From: Natronospirillum operosum
GTDB lineage: Bacteria; Pseudomonadota; Gammaproteobacteria; Pseudomonadales; Natronospirillaceae
DNA: 64,000 nucleotides
NCBI RefSeq assembly: GCF_004768465.1
Contig: NZ_SRMF01000001.1
Coordinates: forward strand, 621,693-685,692
Direction: 5' to 3'
Below, piece by piece: positions 46,358-53,892 of this stretch; position 1 is the first letter of the stretch; every line of letters starts with the position of its first letter. Under the pieces are notes generated by a model. That model made no database searches. It worked only from the letters and a program-made list of their open reading frames with translations, and was not told the origin of the DNA. The position numbers and the translations under genes are program-made.

Positions 46358-46657
46358 ATGGAATTACGCATCGCACAGTCCGCTCTTGAGGACTTACAGG
46401 CTATTCAGGAGTATTACAGAGAGCAGGATGTGCCACATATTGGCGATGATTTCGTGTCTGCTATCTTGGAGCATTGTGGAATGCTTCAAATCCACCCTGA
46501 TGCTGGTCGGGTTGTTCCGGAATTCAATCTGAATCATATTCGCGAATTGATTCACGCGCCATTTCGGGTTGTCTACATCAGGCAGACTAAAGAGCTTGTG
46601 CTCATACGAGTCTGGCGGAGTGAGAGGCAGCTCGAATTGCCAGAAAGTGACACATAA
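46358..46657 (+). CDS. RelE/ParE-family toxin
   Basis: A 99-residue toxin with the RelE/ParE fold: N-terminal helical hairpin (SALEDLQAIQEYYREQDVP), central GRVVPEF, then the beta-sheet end IRELIHAPFRVVYI and VLIRVWRSERQL. It could be a gyrase poison (ParE) or a ribosome-dependent mRNase (RelE). The stop TAA is part of CATAACCAAACC, a cassette-end-like junction, and a mobile repeat starts 12 bases later. Confidence 0.85.
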   Translation: MELRIAQSALEDLQAIQEYYREQDVPHIGDDFVSAILEHCGMLQIHPDAGRVVPEFNLNHIRELIHAPFRVVYIRQTKELVLIRVWRSERQLELPESDT

Positions 46658-46668
46658 CCAAACCGTGC

Positions 46669-46779
46669 ATCAATGGGGTCATGAATCAATGGGGGCAGAG
46701 TCTCCGATTTTTATGAAGAGTGATGATCGATTCAATGACTCTGACCCCATTGATTCCAATGACTCTGACCCCATTGATT
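46669..46779 (+). mobile_element. Short mobile repeat, copy c (nested double ends)
   Basis: Two left ends (ATCAATGGGGTC at 46669, AATCAATGGGGGCAGAGTC at 46684) and two right ends (both ATGACTCTGACCCCATTGATT, at 46735 and 46759) around a short centre. The right ends are in frame with the following gene and encode MTLTPLIP twice. Confidence 0.72.
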
Positions 46780-47289
46780 CCTGATCTGAGACCGCTGTTG
46801 CGTCAGTCAATAGTCGCAGGGTGCGCTGCATTTGAGACATACCTTGCTGATAAAACGATGGAGTGTGTTGGTGCCGCATTAAAAGCCGACGACATACCAA
46901 GACGCCTGCGAGATATTCCCCTCACATTAGGCCATTGGTCGGATATTGAACGGCAGTATTCACGTCGCACATGGGGTATACGCCCCATCGTCGAGGAGGC
47001 CATTCGGGAACAAGCGAGCACGGCTCCCAACAAGGTAGGTGAGCTTCTATCTATGATCGGGGTTACAAGGTGGACCAAGAAAGTGGGTTCGACGAGAAAG
47101 GTTCCTCACGGCACGAGCGAAGAGCAACTGAAATTGTTGACCTGGCGTCGAAATCGTATTGCGCACTCTGCGGATCGAGCTGGTCAAGGGCGTGCAAATT
47201 TAGAAACATCAGAGGCGGAGGCATTCTTGGCGCATATCCGTGATGTGGCTGAGGCTATCGACACTGTCGTTGATGAACACGCCTGTTAG
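46723..47289 (+). CDS. RiboL-PSP-HEPN-like protein with repeat-derived N-terminus
   Basis: The gene-specific part starts near 46780 (DLRPLLRQSIVAGCAAFETYL) and contains WRRNRIAHSADR, an RX4-6H-type HEPN motif, so it may be an RNase-fold toxin or RNA-processing protein. The first about 20 codons are the ends of a mobile repeat (MTLTPLIP twice), which suggests the original N-terminus was lost or the start replaced. Total about 188 residues. Its stop lies in CCTGTTAGCATTTG. Whether the fused form is expressed is unknown. Confidence 0.55.
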   Translation: MIDSMTLTPLIPMTLTPLIPDLRPLLRQSIVAGCAAFETYLADKTMECVGAALKADDIPRRLRDIPLTLGHWSDIERQYSRRTWGIRPIVEEAIREQASTAPNKVGELLSMIGVTRWTKKVGSTRKVPHGTSEEQLKLLTWRRNRIAHSADRAGQGRANLETSEAEAFLAHIRDVAEAIDTVVDEHAC

Positions 47290-47568
47290 CATTTGATGTA
47301 TAGTCAGCGCGCCCAACTCATTTGAGCCCTCTCGCAACCAGGGGTGATTCCCTGCCCTGATTCTGGATACCTCGAAATCATCCGTAGGTGTCCCATGCCA
47401 AAGTCCAAGCTAGGCTATAAAACCGGTCAGCACAGCTACTTTTTTGCTTTTTCCGCCCAGTGCTTGTTAGTCAACTATTTTCTTTTCTCATCTGAGAAAA
47501 TGCGCATAATGGCTGAATCAGGTATTAGTGGTGTATGAGGGGGATATATCTATAGAGTAGTCTCGGGG
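47290..47568. other. Gene-free interval
   Basis: About 280 bases; short open frames lack ribosome binding sites. It contains GCTTGTTAGTCAAC near 47464-47477, a possible attC-end remnant, but no folded site was found. Confidence 0.4.
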
Positions 47569-47988
47569 ATGGTGGTAAGTCCGTGGATTCTGGTGGTCGT
47601 TTGGTCTGTCCCGTATCTGAATCATTCGGCATTTTCGAAGTGGGTCGTCATCAACACATTCGTGGCATTTACCGTATTCTTGGTGACAGCCTCGATTTCA
47701 CTTCTTATTATTAAGGTGTTTTCTCTATTTAGGTGGTGGCATTATTCGGGGGTCATGTTCTGCGTATGCCTGTTGCTGTACTATGGGTTTTCAACATTTG
47801 GTGTTGTTGGTTACAGTGAGTTGTATCACTCACAAACCAAAATTGTTGAAGGTGGCCATATTACAACAGCTGGTCATATTCTAAATTTCAGGACTGCGGT
47901 TTCAGGGGCTCTGCTTTCTGCAGCAGTGTTCCTGGTGTATTGGTTTATCGCCGTATGGCAACCTGGTGGTAATGCCAGGAATTCATAG
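47569..47988 (+). CDS. Four-helix membrane protein of unknown function
   Basis: A 139-residue protein with four predicted transmembrane helices (about 5-15 weak, 25-50, 58-80, 105-130) and a short hydrophilic loop (SELYHSQTKIVEGGHITTAG). No family recognised. The start ATG 47569 is preceded only by a weak CGGGG. Composition is AT-rich like other island genes. Confidence 0.5.
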   Translation: MVVSPWILVVVWSVPYLNHSAFSKWVVINTFVAFTVFLVTASISLLIIKVFSLFRWWHYSGVMFCVCLLLYYGFSTFGVVGYSELYHSQTKIVEGGHITTAGHILNFRTAVSGALLSAAVFLVYWFIAVWQPGGNARNS

Positions 47989-48027
47989 TCAAGATGGTGG
48001 TCTGGCCGACAATACTGGGAATTGTAA

Positions 48028-48484
48028 GTGATCATCGAATATGACAGGCAGTACCGCGAATCAGCCATAGCCCTGATGGCATTGCTGCAGGAGCATGAGC
48101 GCCAATTGAGCGATGATCGCCCGCCCGCCGCTGAGGTGTCAGCGGGGCAGCTCGACTACCTGGCAGCCACGACAGAAGAGGCTAAAGGTAAAATATTCCT
48201 CGCCATTGAATCAGAACAGGCGGTTGGTCTGATCGTGGTGTTTAGTGACCATGAGCCAACTGGTACACAGCACGTCTATCCGGAGTTCCTGCAGTATGGC
48301 CTGGTCACTGATTTTGTCGTGGCGGAGTCTCATCGTGGCACCAAGGTTGCGTCCGAACTTATGCGGCAGGCAGGCAAAACGGGAGAGGGACAGACAATGT
48401 GCACTCAGCTTGCGGATGCTGGAATATCAGTCACTGGAAGATCCCGAAGGGAACCAAATACAATTATGGGAATCGGGGCCTTAG
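48028..48484 (+). pseudogene. GNAT N-terminus fused to VOC debris (deleted copy A)
   Basis: Residues 1-115 are the N-terminal two-thirds of a GNAT acetyltransferase (IIEYDRQYRESAIALMALLQ, then FVVAESHRGTKVASELMRQA). After that the DNA matches the pair at 54957-55575 but with three internal deletions, joining the GNAT to the start and then the end of the VOC gene. The deletions fall at short shared words (GGACAGA, GTCACTG). The reading frame stays open, but the protein cannot be functional as either enzyme. Confidence 0.75.
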
Positions 48485-48496
48485 GCGAGGGCAGAC

Positions 48497-48970
48497 ATGC
48501 GATTTGACTTCAGGTTTGCCAGATCCTCCGATGCCACAGCAGTCTGGGCATTGAGGACACAGGCTATACGACTCAAGTGCTCCTCTCACTATCCGGCGGA
48601 TGTTATCGAATCATGGGCCGCGGCAGAGATGCCCTCTACATTCGGTGCTCTGATCGAGAACGAGCATTTTGTTGTTGCGGAGCAAGGCGGTCGCATCGTG
48701 GGCTATGCTGGGCTGAAACCCGCGGAGCAGGAGATAGAGGCGATATTTGTGAGTCCGGACTTCAGCGGCCAAGGTCTGGGTGCCCTGCTTCTGGAGCGGG
48801 CAGAAAAGCAAGCCAGGGGTCTCCGGTTCAAAACAGTCAAGCTCCACGCCTCGCTTAACGCGGTAAGGTTCTACCAGCGGGCAGGCTACAGTGAGATGGG
48901 CCGGGGTTGGCACTCCAGCAGGAGTGGTTTGGAGATTGCCTGCGTGCATATGGAGAAGAACTTTGATTGA
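48497..48970 (+). CDS. GNAT family N-acetyltransferase
   Basis: A 157-residue GNAT. The acetyl-CoA pyrophosphate loop is VSPDFSGQGLGALLLE (Q/RxxGxG/A), preceded by the beta-4 strand EQEIEAIFV and followed by LHASLNAVRFYQRAGY. Substrate unknown. GAGGG lies six bases before ATG 48497; this ribosome binding site is at the end of the broken VOC copy. A mobile repeat follows nine bases after the stop. Confidence 0.8.
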   Translation: MRFDFRFARSSDATAVWALRTQAIRLKCSSHYPADVIESWAAAEMPSTFGALIENEHFVVAEQGGRIVGYAGLKPAEQEIEAIFVSPDFSGQGLGALLLERAEKQARGLRFKTVKLHASLNAVRFYQRAGYSEMGRGWHSSRSGLEIACVHMEKNFD

Positions 48971-48978
48971 GCGCTCGG

Positions 48979-49116
48979 AATCAATAGGGTCAGAGTCATT
49001 GACTTGGTTCAGAGCGATGATCGAATCAAGGCGTAATAAAAATCCGAAGCTGGCCACACTCTTGGGGTCCTGGTGTTTGGGGGAGAGTTTGGTTAATGAC
49101 TCTGACCCCATTGATT
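48979..49116 (+). mobile_element. Short mobile repeat, copy d
   Basis: The left end AATCAATAGGGTCAGAGTCA and right end TGACTCTGACCCCATTGATT bound a 138-bp non-coding element, the best preserved of the family here. The central part shares GATGATCGA and GGAGAGTT with copies b and c. Confidence 0.75.
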
Positions 49117-49141
49117 TCTTGGCAGGCGATTTAAATGAGGA

Positions 49142-49187
49142 ATAACCATTCAATGCACGCGACAAGCGCGTGATTGCAGCGTTATAC
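49142..49187 (+). other. Short attC-like recombination site
   Basis: ATAAC (49142-49146) pairs with GTTAT (49181-49185) as outer boxes. Inside, CAAT-G-CACGCG pairs with CGCGTG-ATTG, leaving one extrahelical G, with unpaired spacers CATT and CAGC and a 5-nt loop. This is the attC plan: R boxes, spacer, L boxes with a bulge. It lies 17 bases before the following VOC gene. Confidence 0.6.
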
Positions 49188-49203
49188 CTGAAGGAGGCCA
49201 GTA

Positions 49204-49626
49204 ATGAAGTCACGTATATCTGTCGTGACATTGGGGGTCGATGACCTGGACAGATCAGTTGAATTCTATCGTGACGGCCTTGGGCTGAAGACGGACGGAG
49301 TAGTCGGCAGGGAATTCGAGTACGGGGCGGTTGCGTTCTTCGATCTGAGTGGGGGATTGATGTTAGCTCTGTGGCCTAGGGAGAGCATTTCACATGATTC
49401 GGGATTGGCCAAAGGCGCAGCATCACCCACGGATTTCACGATTGGTCACAATGTCAGCTCCAAGGATGAAGTGGATGCTGTTATGAAGCAGGCCAAAAAT
49501 GCCGGTGCCACCATCGTGAAACCTGCTCATGATACTTTCTGGGGTGGCTATGCTGGGTATTTTCAGGATCCCGATCAGCACGTATGGGAGATTGTATGGA
49601 ACCCCAGCTTGCTGCCGGAAGATTGA
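49204..49626 (+). CDS. VOC (glyoxalase/bleomycin-resistance) family protein
   Basis: A 140-residue VOC-superfamily protein with paired beta-alpha-beta units: VVTLGVDDLDRSVEFYRDGLG at the N-terminus and GGYAGYFQDPDQHVWEIVWNP at the C-terminus, where the Glu in WEI is a usual metal ligand. Substrate unknown. AAGGAGG precedes the ATG. GTATAACAAGCCC follows the stop, then a reversed IS3 left end. An attC-like site lies just upstream. Confidence 0.85.
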   Translation: MKSRISVVTLGVDDLDRSVEFYRDGLGLKTDGVVGREFEYGAVAFFDLSGGLMLALWPRESISHDSGLAKGAASPTDFTIGHNVSSKDEVDAVMKQAKNAGATIVKPAHDTFWGGYAGYFQDPDQHVWEIVWNPSLLPED

Positions 49627-49648
49627 GGTATAACAAGCCCATGCAGCC

Positions 49649-49687
49649 AACCCTAGCCTAGGAGTGCCTACCGTACCGGGGAAGCCC
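49649..49687 (-). mobile_element. Solo IS3 left end, reversed
   Basis: On the minus strand GGCTTCCCCGGTACGGTAGG then CACTCCTAGGCTAGG matches the left end at 40753, with no transposase nearby. It sits at the TAACAAGCCC junction following the VOC gene. Confidence 0.6.
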
Positions 49688-49751
49688 AGCCGGGAGACCC
49701 GTTGTATTTCAATAACTACTCGCTATGTCGAATATCGATCGAGAGGTAACC

Positions 49752-50294
49752 ATGAGAACTATTATCAATCTGTTGTCTATTGTTTTGCTTTTGCCAGCGT
49801 GTGCGATTGTTGATACAGACCGCATGGATGGCGTGGGACATTTGGTGACCTGGAAGAAAACTGCAGATATAAAGGCCAGCACAGCGCCAGCCGATTGTGA
49901 GAGTCAGTACAACGAAGCCAGGTCAGAAGTGTCAGGTCTGATTGCCACAATCGATACGAGAATTGGCGTGGTCCAGTATGAGCATTTCTCGAAAGTAGAT
50001 ATGTCTATAGAAGTTGTTTCCGATGAAGCGACCAATGCGGTTGCAGGGTTCTTTGATTGTACAGTAGTCAGCGGCTTCGATGAAGAAGAGCTTTTCCCAG
50101 AACTAAATGGAACAAAGGAAAAAAGCGCATCCGGAGTACTCATAGCTACAGTGCTAACTGATGTCGGCAAAGAAATACTAGAATTCGGGAGAGAGGCGAA
50201 CCGTGAAGCACGGATCAGGGGAGGGGAAGTGTTGCGCGAAGCTATATCCGGTGCGTTGTGGGACGCTTGGGACGAGCTTCGAGAGGAGGAATAG
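49752..50294 (+). CDS. Lipoprotein of unknown function
   Basis: A 180-residue protein with a lipoprotein signal (IINLLSIVLLLPAC, lipobox Cys near 17). The mature region is acidic and mixed alpha/beta (SQYNEARSEVSGLIATIDTR) with no family recognised. GAGAGG precedes ATG 49752. After the stop is a hairpin ATCCGTG / CACGGAT near 50332-50352 without a T tract. Confidence 0.6.
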   Translation: MRTIINLLSIVLLLPACAIVDTDRMDGVGHLVTWKKTADIKASTAPADCESQYNEARSEVSGLIATIDTRIGVVQYEHFSKVDMSIEVVSDEATNAVAGFFDCTVVSGFDEEELFPELNGTKEKSASGVLIATVLTDVGKEILEFGREANREARIRGGEVLREAISGALWDAWDELREEE

Positions 50295-50462
50295 GAAGAA
50301 AGGGATGGATTGATTCTTGACCTAATGCCAATCCGTGCCTCCCACGGATGGCAATCCCCCCAACTTTCTAATTCACGCTAATTTTAGTAATGCTCATCAT
50401 CCAGAGATGGTCTTGAGCTCAACAATGTCATCGAGCGGAGTGCGTTACCTGGTGAGTAGCCC

Positions 50463-50789
50463 ATGAATCAGAACCTTGCGGATGAGTTGGTCACGATGAT
50501 GGCGGCGTGTACCTCCTTGTTGGAAGATGCCGTTGCGAGAAAGGATGTGGTGGGCTGGCAATTGGCATTCCTGCAGGATCGAGTGCGTCCCTTGTCCGGA
50601 AAGCCCCAATACTACGGCACCCAGTTTGATGTCGATGACGACGGTTGGCCAGTACCGTTTCCCATTGAGGATTCTGCAAAGGTAAATGAACGCCGGACGC
50701 AACTTGGGCTGAACTCCCTGGAAGAGCGCCTGGAACAAATGACTGAGCAGGAACGGCAGCGTCGTGCCAGTATCGAACAAGCCAGTTAA
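50463..50789 (+). CDS. DUF6624-like small protein
   Basis: A 108-residue soluble protein. The core KPQYYGTQFDVDDDGWPVPFPIEDSAKVNERRTQLGL resembles the C-terminal part of DUF6624 proteins, in which a PQ-YGTQ motif and a V-RR-G-P segment are conserved. The N-terminal half of that family is missing, so this is a short form or a truncated gene. GC-richer than its neighbours. TTAACCAGG overlaps its stop. Confidence 0.55.
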   Translation: MNQNLADELVTMMAACTSLLEDAVARKDVVGWQLAFLQDRVRPLSGKPQYYGTQFDVDDDGWPVPFPIEDSAKVNERRTQLGLNSLEERLEQMTEQERQRRASIEQAS

Positions 50790-50906
50790 CCAGGTGTGGC
50801 ACTCGGACGCCTTGTCTCTGCGTCGCTGCATCAAGGGCGCTGGCGCCTGGCGCCTCCACTTCGGCCGCATACTTCAGACTTTGTGCAGCTATGAGGATTT
50901 AATAGA

Positions 50907-51293
50907 ATGAAAGTCACTACCATCGAATCTGATTCTGCACCGAAAGCTGTTGGTGGTTATAGTCAGGCGATGCTTGTCGAGCAAGCTACGCGGCTCTTGT
51001 TCGTTAGCGGCCAGATCCCCGAGACACCGGATGGAGACGTTCCAATGGGCTTTGAGTCGCAATGCCGACTCGTGTGGTCGAACGTTCTTGCGCAGTTGAA
51101 AACGGCAGGGTTGTCTGTGCCGAATCTAATCAAGATAACTATATTTTTATCGTCGAGGGAGTATGCGGACCTAAACAGCCGTATTCGGCAAGAAGTACTT
51201 GGAGAGCACAGGCCAGCATTAACTATTGTCGTAGCGGATATATTCGATGAGAAATGGTTGTTGGAGATCGAGGCAATTGCAGCGGCTGCATAA
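50907..51293 (+). CDS. RidA family deaminase
   Basis: A 128-residue RidA/YjgF protein (APKAVGGYSQAMLV, LFVSGQIPETPDG, and the family end RPALTIVVADIFDEKWLLEIEAIA, where the Glu and the usual Arg form the imine-binding pocket). RidA hydrolyses reactive enamines/imines such as 2-aminoacrylate. Here the pocket Arg before PA is retained. Ribosome binding site AGGA. The stop is the TAA of CATAACAAGAATC, a cassette-type junction, directly followed by a mobile repeat. Confidence 0.85.
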   Translation: MKVTTIESDSAPKAVGGYSQAMLVEQATRLLFVSGQIPETPDGDVPMGFESQCRLVWSNVLAQLKTAGLSVPNLIKITIFLSSREYADLNSRIRQEVLGEHRPALTIVVADIFDEKWLLEIEAIAAAA

Positions 51294-51297
51294 CAAG

Positions 51298-51362
51298 AAT
51301 CAATGGGGAATGAATGACTCTGATCCCTTTGGTAGTATCAATGACTCTGACCCCTTTGGTAG
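51298..51362 (+). mobile_element. Short mobile repeat, copy e (truncated)
   Basis: A left end AATCAATGGGG is joined to two tandem right ends of a variant type, ATGACTCTGATCCCTTTGG and ATGACTCTGACCCCTTTGG. It fills the gap between ridA and the acetyltransferase. Confidence 0.65.
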
Positions 51363-51368
51363 GCCTTC

Positions 51369-51869
51369 ATGGAAGTATCGATCCGTCCCGTACGAGAAAG
51401 CGATGCCGCCGACATCGTCGGTATCTACAACCCTTACGTGTTGGGGACATGTGTCACCTTCGAGACTGAGCCCATCCATGCTACGGAGATGGCACTGCGA
51501 ATTGCGGAAAACCTGGAATCCTCTTTGCCGTGGTTGGTAGCTGAAGCATCGGGCCGGATCGTTGGTTATGCTTATGCCTCGAAATGGAAAGGGCGTTGCG
51601 CATACCGCTACACGGTCGAGTCCACTGTGTACTTAGACCCAGCGTATACCGGCAAGGGTCTTGGCCTCAAGCTTTATGCTGCGCTCATTGACGCAATTCG
51701 TGCATGTTCCTTGCGTGCTGTAATCAGCGGGATTGCCCTACCTAATGCCTCTAGCGTGGCCCTTCACGAGCGCCTTGGCTTCAAGAAGGTCGCCCACTTT
51801 GAGCAGGTTGGCTACAAGCAAGACCGTTGGGTGGACGTAGGCTACTGGCAGCTACTGCTTGAGGCCTAA
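51369..51869 (+). CDS. Phosphinothricin-type GNAT acetyltransferase
   Basis: A 166-residue GNAT of the PAT group: IRPVRESDAADIVGIYNPYV, FETEP, GYAYASKWKGRCAYRYTVESTVYL, acetyl-CoA loop YTGKGLGLKLYAAL and end GFKKVAHFEQVGYKQDRWVD. Related proteins acetylate phosphinothricin or methionine sulfone/sulfoximine; here the substrate is only presumed. No strong ribosome binding site: the start follows the repeat copy at 51298-51362. The stop is the TAA of CCTAACAATTAATGG, then an IS3 left end. Confidence 0.85.
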   Translation: MEVSIRPVRESDAADIVGIYNPYVLGTCVTFETEPIHATEMALRIAENLESSLPWLVAEASGRIVGYAYASKWKGRCAYRYTVESTVYLDPAYTGKGLGLKLYAALIDAIRACSLRAVISGIALPNASSVALHERLGFKKVAHFEQVGYKQDRWVDVGYWQLLLEA

Positions 51870-51876
51870 CAATTAA

Positions 51877-51911
51877 TGGACTTCCCTCAGTACCGTTGAC
51901 TCATCCAGGCC
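51877..51911 (+). mobile_element. Solo IS3 left end
   Basis: TGGACTTCCCTCAGTACCGT then TGACTCATCCAGGC resembles the left end at 40753. No transposase follows. It is placed directly after the TAACAA of the acetyltransferase gene, like other copies. Confidence 0.55.
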
Positions 51912-51999
51912 TCACAATGAGGCGGCTTCAAGCGCCTCTGGGCCGACGGCCTCTGGAAGATTGTGGTGTCGCCTTCTGATGGAACCGGATGGCTATCGC

Positions 52000-52025
52000 A
52001 ATCAACAGGGTCAGAATCATTGATT
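52000..52025 (+). mobile_element. Short mobile repeat, solo left end (copy f)
   Basis: AATCAACAGGGTCAGAATCA then TTGATT; only the left terminal sequence of the family is present, without a matching right end before the next gene. Confidence 0.5.
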
Positions 52026-52091
52026 AATTTGCGAGCCGAACTAATAAGGCGATAAGATCCTCTCAGAAATCTTTGAAGGCTGGAAGAACCA

Positions 52092-52706
52092 ATGGACTAC
52101 ATCACCACTCGCGAGCAGCTTAGAAGCGCCTTCGAGGCGACCCACGAAGTTGCAATCAGGAAAGTGCTACGATCAATGGATGAGCATTCCCGCCGCTTCA
52201 TCGAGAAATCTCCTTTTCTGCTGATTGGGTCTCAGGATGCATCAGGTAACGGGGACGTGTCACCCAAAGGAGATTTTCCCGGCTTCGTCAAAATCCTGGA
52301 TAGCAAGACTCTCGCCATTCCCGATCGACCAGGAAACAACCGGCTCGACACCTGGGAAAATATTATAGAGAACCCTGGCGTCGGCCTCATCTTCATGATT
52401 CCGGGCATGAATGAAACTCTTAGAATTAATGGTGAGGCACGTTTGACACTTGATGCGGATCTTTGCTCGAAGATGCAGGTCAATAATCGCCCTGCAAAAG
52501 CTGTTCTGATTGTCAAAGTGCGTGAGGTTTACATGCATTGCGCCAAGGCTTTCATCCGATCCAAATTGTGGTCTCCCGACACATGGGCACCTCGGTCTGA
52601 TATGCCAACACTCGGCCAGATCTTGAAAGACCAGGCTGAACTGACTGGGACGGCCAATGAGTTCGACAATATTCTCGATGAGGCCTACCAAACTTCACTC
52701 TGGTAA
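52092..52706 (+). CDS. PPOX-class FMN-dependent flavoprotein
   Basis: A 204-residue split-barrel flavoprotein. It resembles the MSMEG_1061/DR_2398 subgroup: FLLIGSQDASGNGDVSPKGD, AIPDRPGNNRLDTWENIIEN and the C-terminal MHCAKAFIRSKLW. Such proteins bind FMN or F420 and reduce small molecules; the substrate is unknown. GGAAG precedes the ATG. The stop is followed by two hairpins (GCACAA / TTGTGC) that may end transcription. Confidence 0.85.
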   Translation: MDYITTREQLRSAFEATHEVAIRKVLRSMDEHSRRFIEKSPFLLIGSQDASGNGDVSPKGDFPGFVKILDSKTLAIPDRPGNNRLDTWENIIENPGVGLIFMIPGMNETLRINGEARLTLDADLCSKMQVNNRPAKAVLIVKVREVYMHCAKAFIRSKLWSPDTWAPRSDMPTLGQILKDQAELTGTANEFDNILDEAYQTSLW

Positions 52707-52794
52707 TTGCACGATACTCTCGGTAGTGCACAACGCCGTTGTGCCGACTGTTGCATCGGCGTAATGTTGAATGCCTAAGGAAAAGGGAGAAAAC

Positions 52795-53718
52795 ATGATC
52801 AAGGCCACGAGGCAGTTGGACGATCCTGCTCCGCTGATTGAACGATTCTGCCATCAGGACCAGTGCGCGACCCCAATCCCCGGGGTAACTCTGCTGCGCT
52901 CCTGCACACCGACCGAACCGCTACCCGCCGTCTACGAACCCATGCTGTGTCTGGTCGCTCAGGGCAGCAAACGCACCCTGCTCGGCGACACCGTATTCGA
53001 GTACGGCGCCGGCGACTACCTGATTGCCTCGGTCGACCTGCCCATCTCCGGTGAAATCCTCAACGCGAGCCCTGAGTCGCCCTACCTGGCCATGACTCTG
53101 GCACTGAACATCGACACGCTCACCGAGCTTTTGCTGGCCCTACCGACCCAGCCGGTCAGCAACCACTTGTCCATCGGCCTGTCCGTAAGCCAGCCGCCGC
53201 CAACACTGCTGGACGCTATTACCCGGTTGCTGCGCCTGCTGGAACGACCCGACGACATTCCCATACTCGCCCCACTCGTGGAGCGCGAAATTCTCTACCT
53301 TCTGCTGACTGGTGAGCATGGCGGAACGCTGCGCCAGATAGCCGCGGGCGAGGGCCATCTCTGCCGCATTAGCAAAGCCATCGCCTGGATTCGCGAGCAC
53401 TACGCCGACTCGCTGCAAATCGAAACCCTGGCGGAGATAGCCAGCATGAGCACCTCGGCGTTCCACCGCCACTTCAAGGCCGTCACAGCCATGAGCCCGC
53501 TCCAATTTCAGAAGACCATTCGCTTGCAGGAAGCGCGACGATTGTTGCTCGCCAGACACGCGGATGCGGCCAGCGTTGGTTTCACCCTTGGCTACCAAAG
53601 CCCATCGCATTTCAGCCGGGAGTACGCGCGGATGTTCGGTGCTCCGCCCCGCAAGGATATTGCCGCCATCCGCCGTGCCGAAGCCGACCGGCACAACGGC
53701 ATCACTGCACCTGTATAG
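52795..53718 (+). CDS. AraC-family transcriptional regulator
   Basis: A 307-residue regulator with an N-terminal AraC_N-type cupin-like domain (about 15-165: YEPMLCLVAQGSKRTLLGDTVFEYGAGDYL) and a C-terminal double helix-turn-helix (about 200-295: IETLAEIASMSTSAFHRHFK, then GYQSPSHFSREYARMFGAPP). GGGAG precedes ATG 52795; a Met eight codons upstream is less likely. It is markedly GC-richer than most of the island. A remnant of a DJ-1/PfpI-type gene follows, which may have been its target. Confidence 0.88.
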   Translation: MIKATRQLDDPAPLIERFCHQDQCATPIPGVTLLRSCTPTEPLPAVYEPMLCLVAQGSKRTLLGDTVFEYGAGDYLIASVDLPISGEILNASPESPYLAMTLALNIDTLTELLLALPTQPVSNHLSIGLSVSQPPPTLLDAITRLLRLLERPDDIPILAPLVEREILYLLLTGEHGGTLRQIAAGEGHLCRISKAIAWIREHYADSLQIETLAEIASMSTSAFHRHFKAVTAMSPLQFQKTIRLQEARRLLLARHADAASVGFTLGYQSPSHFSREYARMFGAPPRKDIAAIRRAEADRHNGITAPV

Positions 53719-53814
53719 TCAGCTTGTCGGTATGAGCGAGGTAACTTGGCCGATGCTTGCGGATTACCGCTGCAGTGTTACTCTGATATCCGCTATTCAT
53801 TTTTCAAAACCGAG

Positions 53815-53880
53815 AAACCCGCAGGGGCCATCTGTCATGGCGCCCAGTTGCTGGCTGCCGCCATACCACGAGTCCATTGA
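53815..53880 (+). pseudogene. DJ-1/PfpI-family fragment
   Basis: About 20 codons read KPAGAICHGAQLLAAAIPRV then a stop, the nucleophile-elbow segment (Cys in AICHG) of DJ-1/PfpI glutamine-amidotransferase-like proteins. Nothing else of the gene remains. It lies downstream of an AraC regulator, a common pairing. Confidence 0.6.
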
Positions 53881-53892
53881 AGCGGGGCACGA

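Noticed and set aside
47344-47538. A 64-codon open frame
   Set aside because: It has no ribosome binding site, no conserved features and starts in an otherwise featureless interval.
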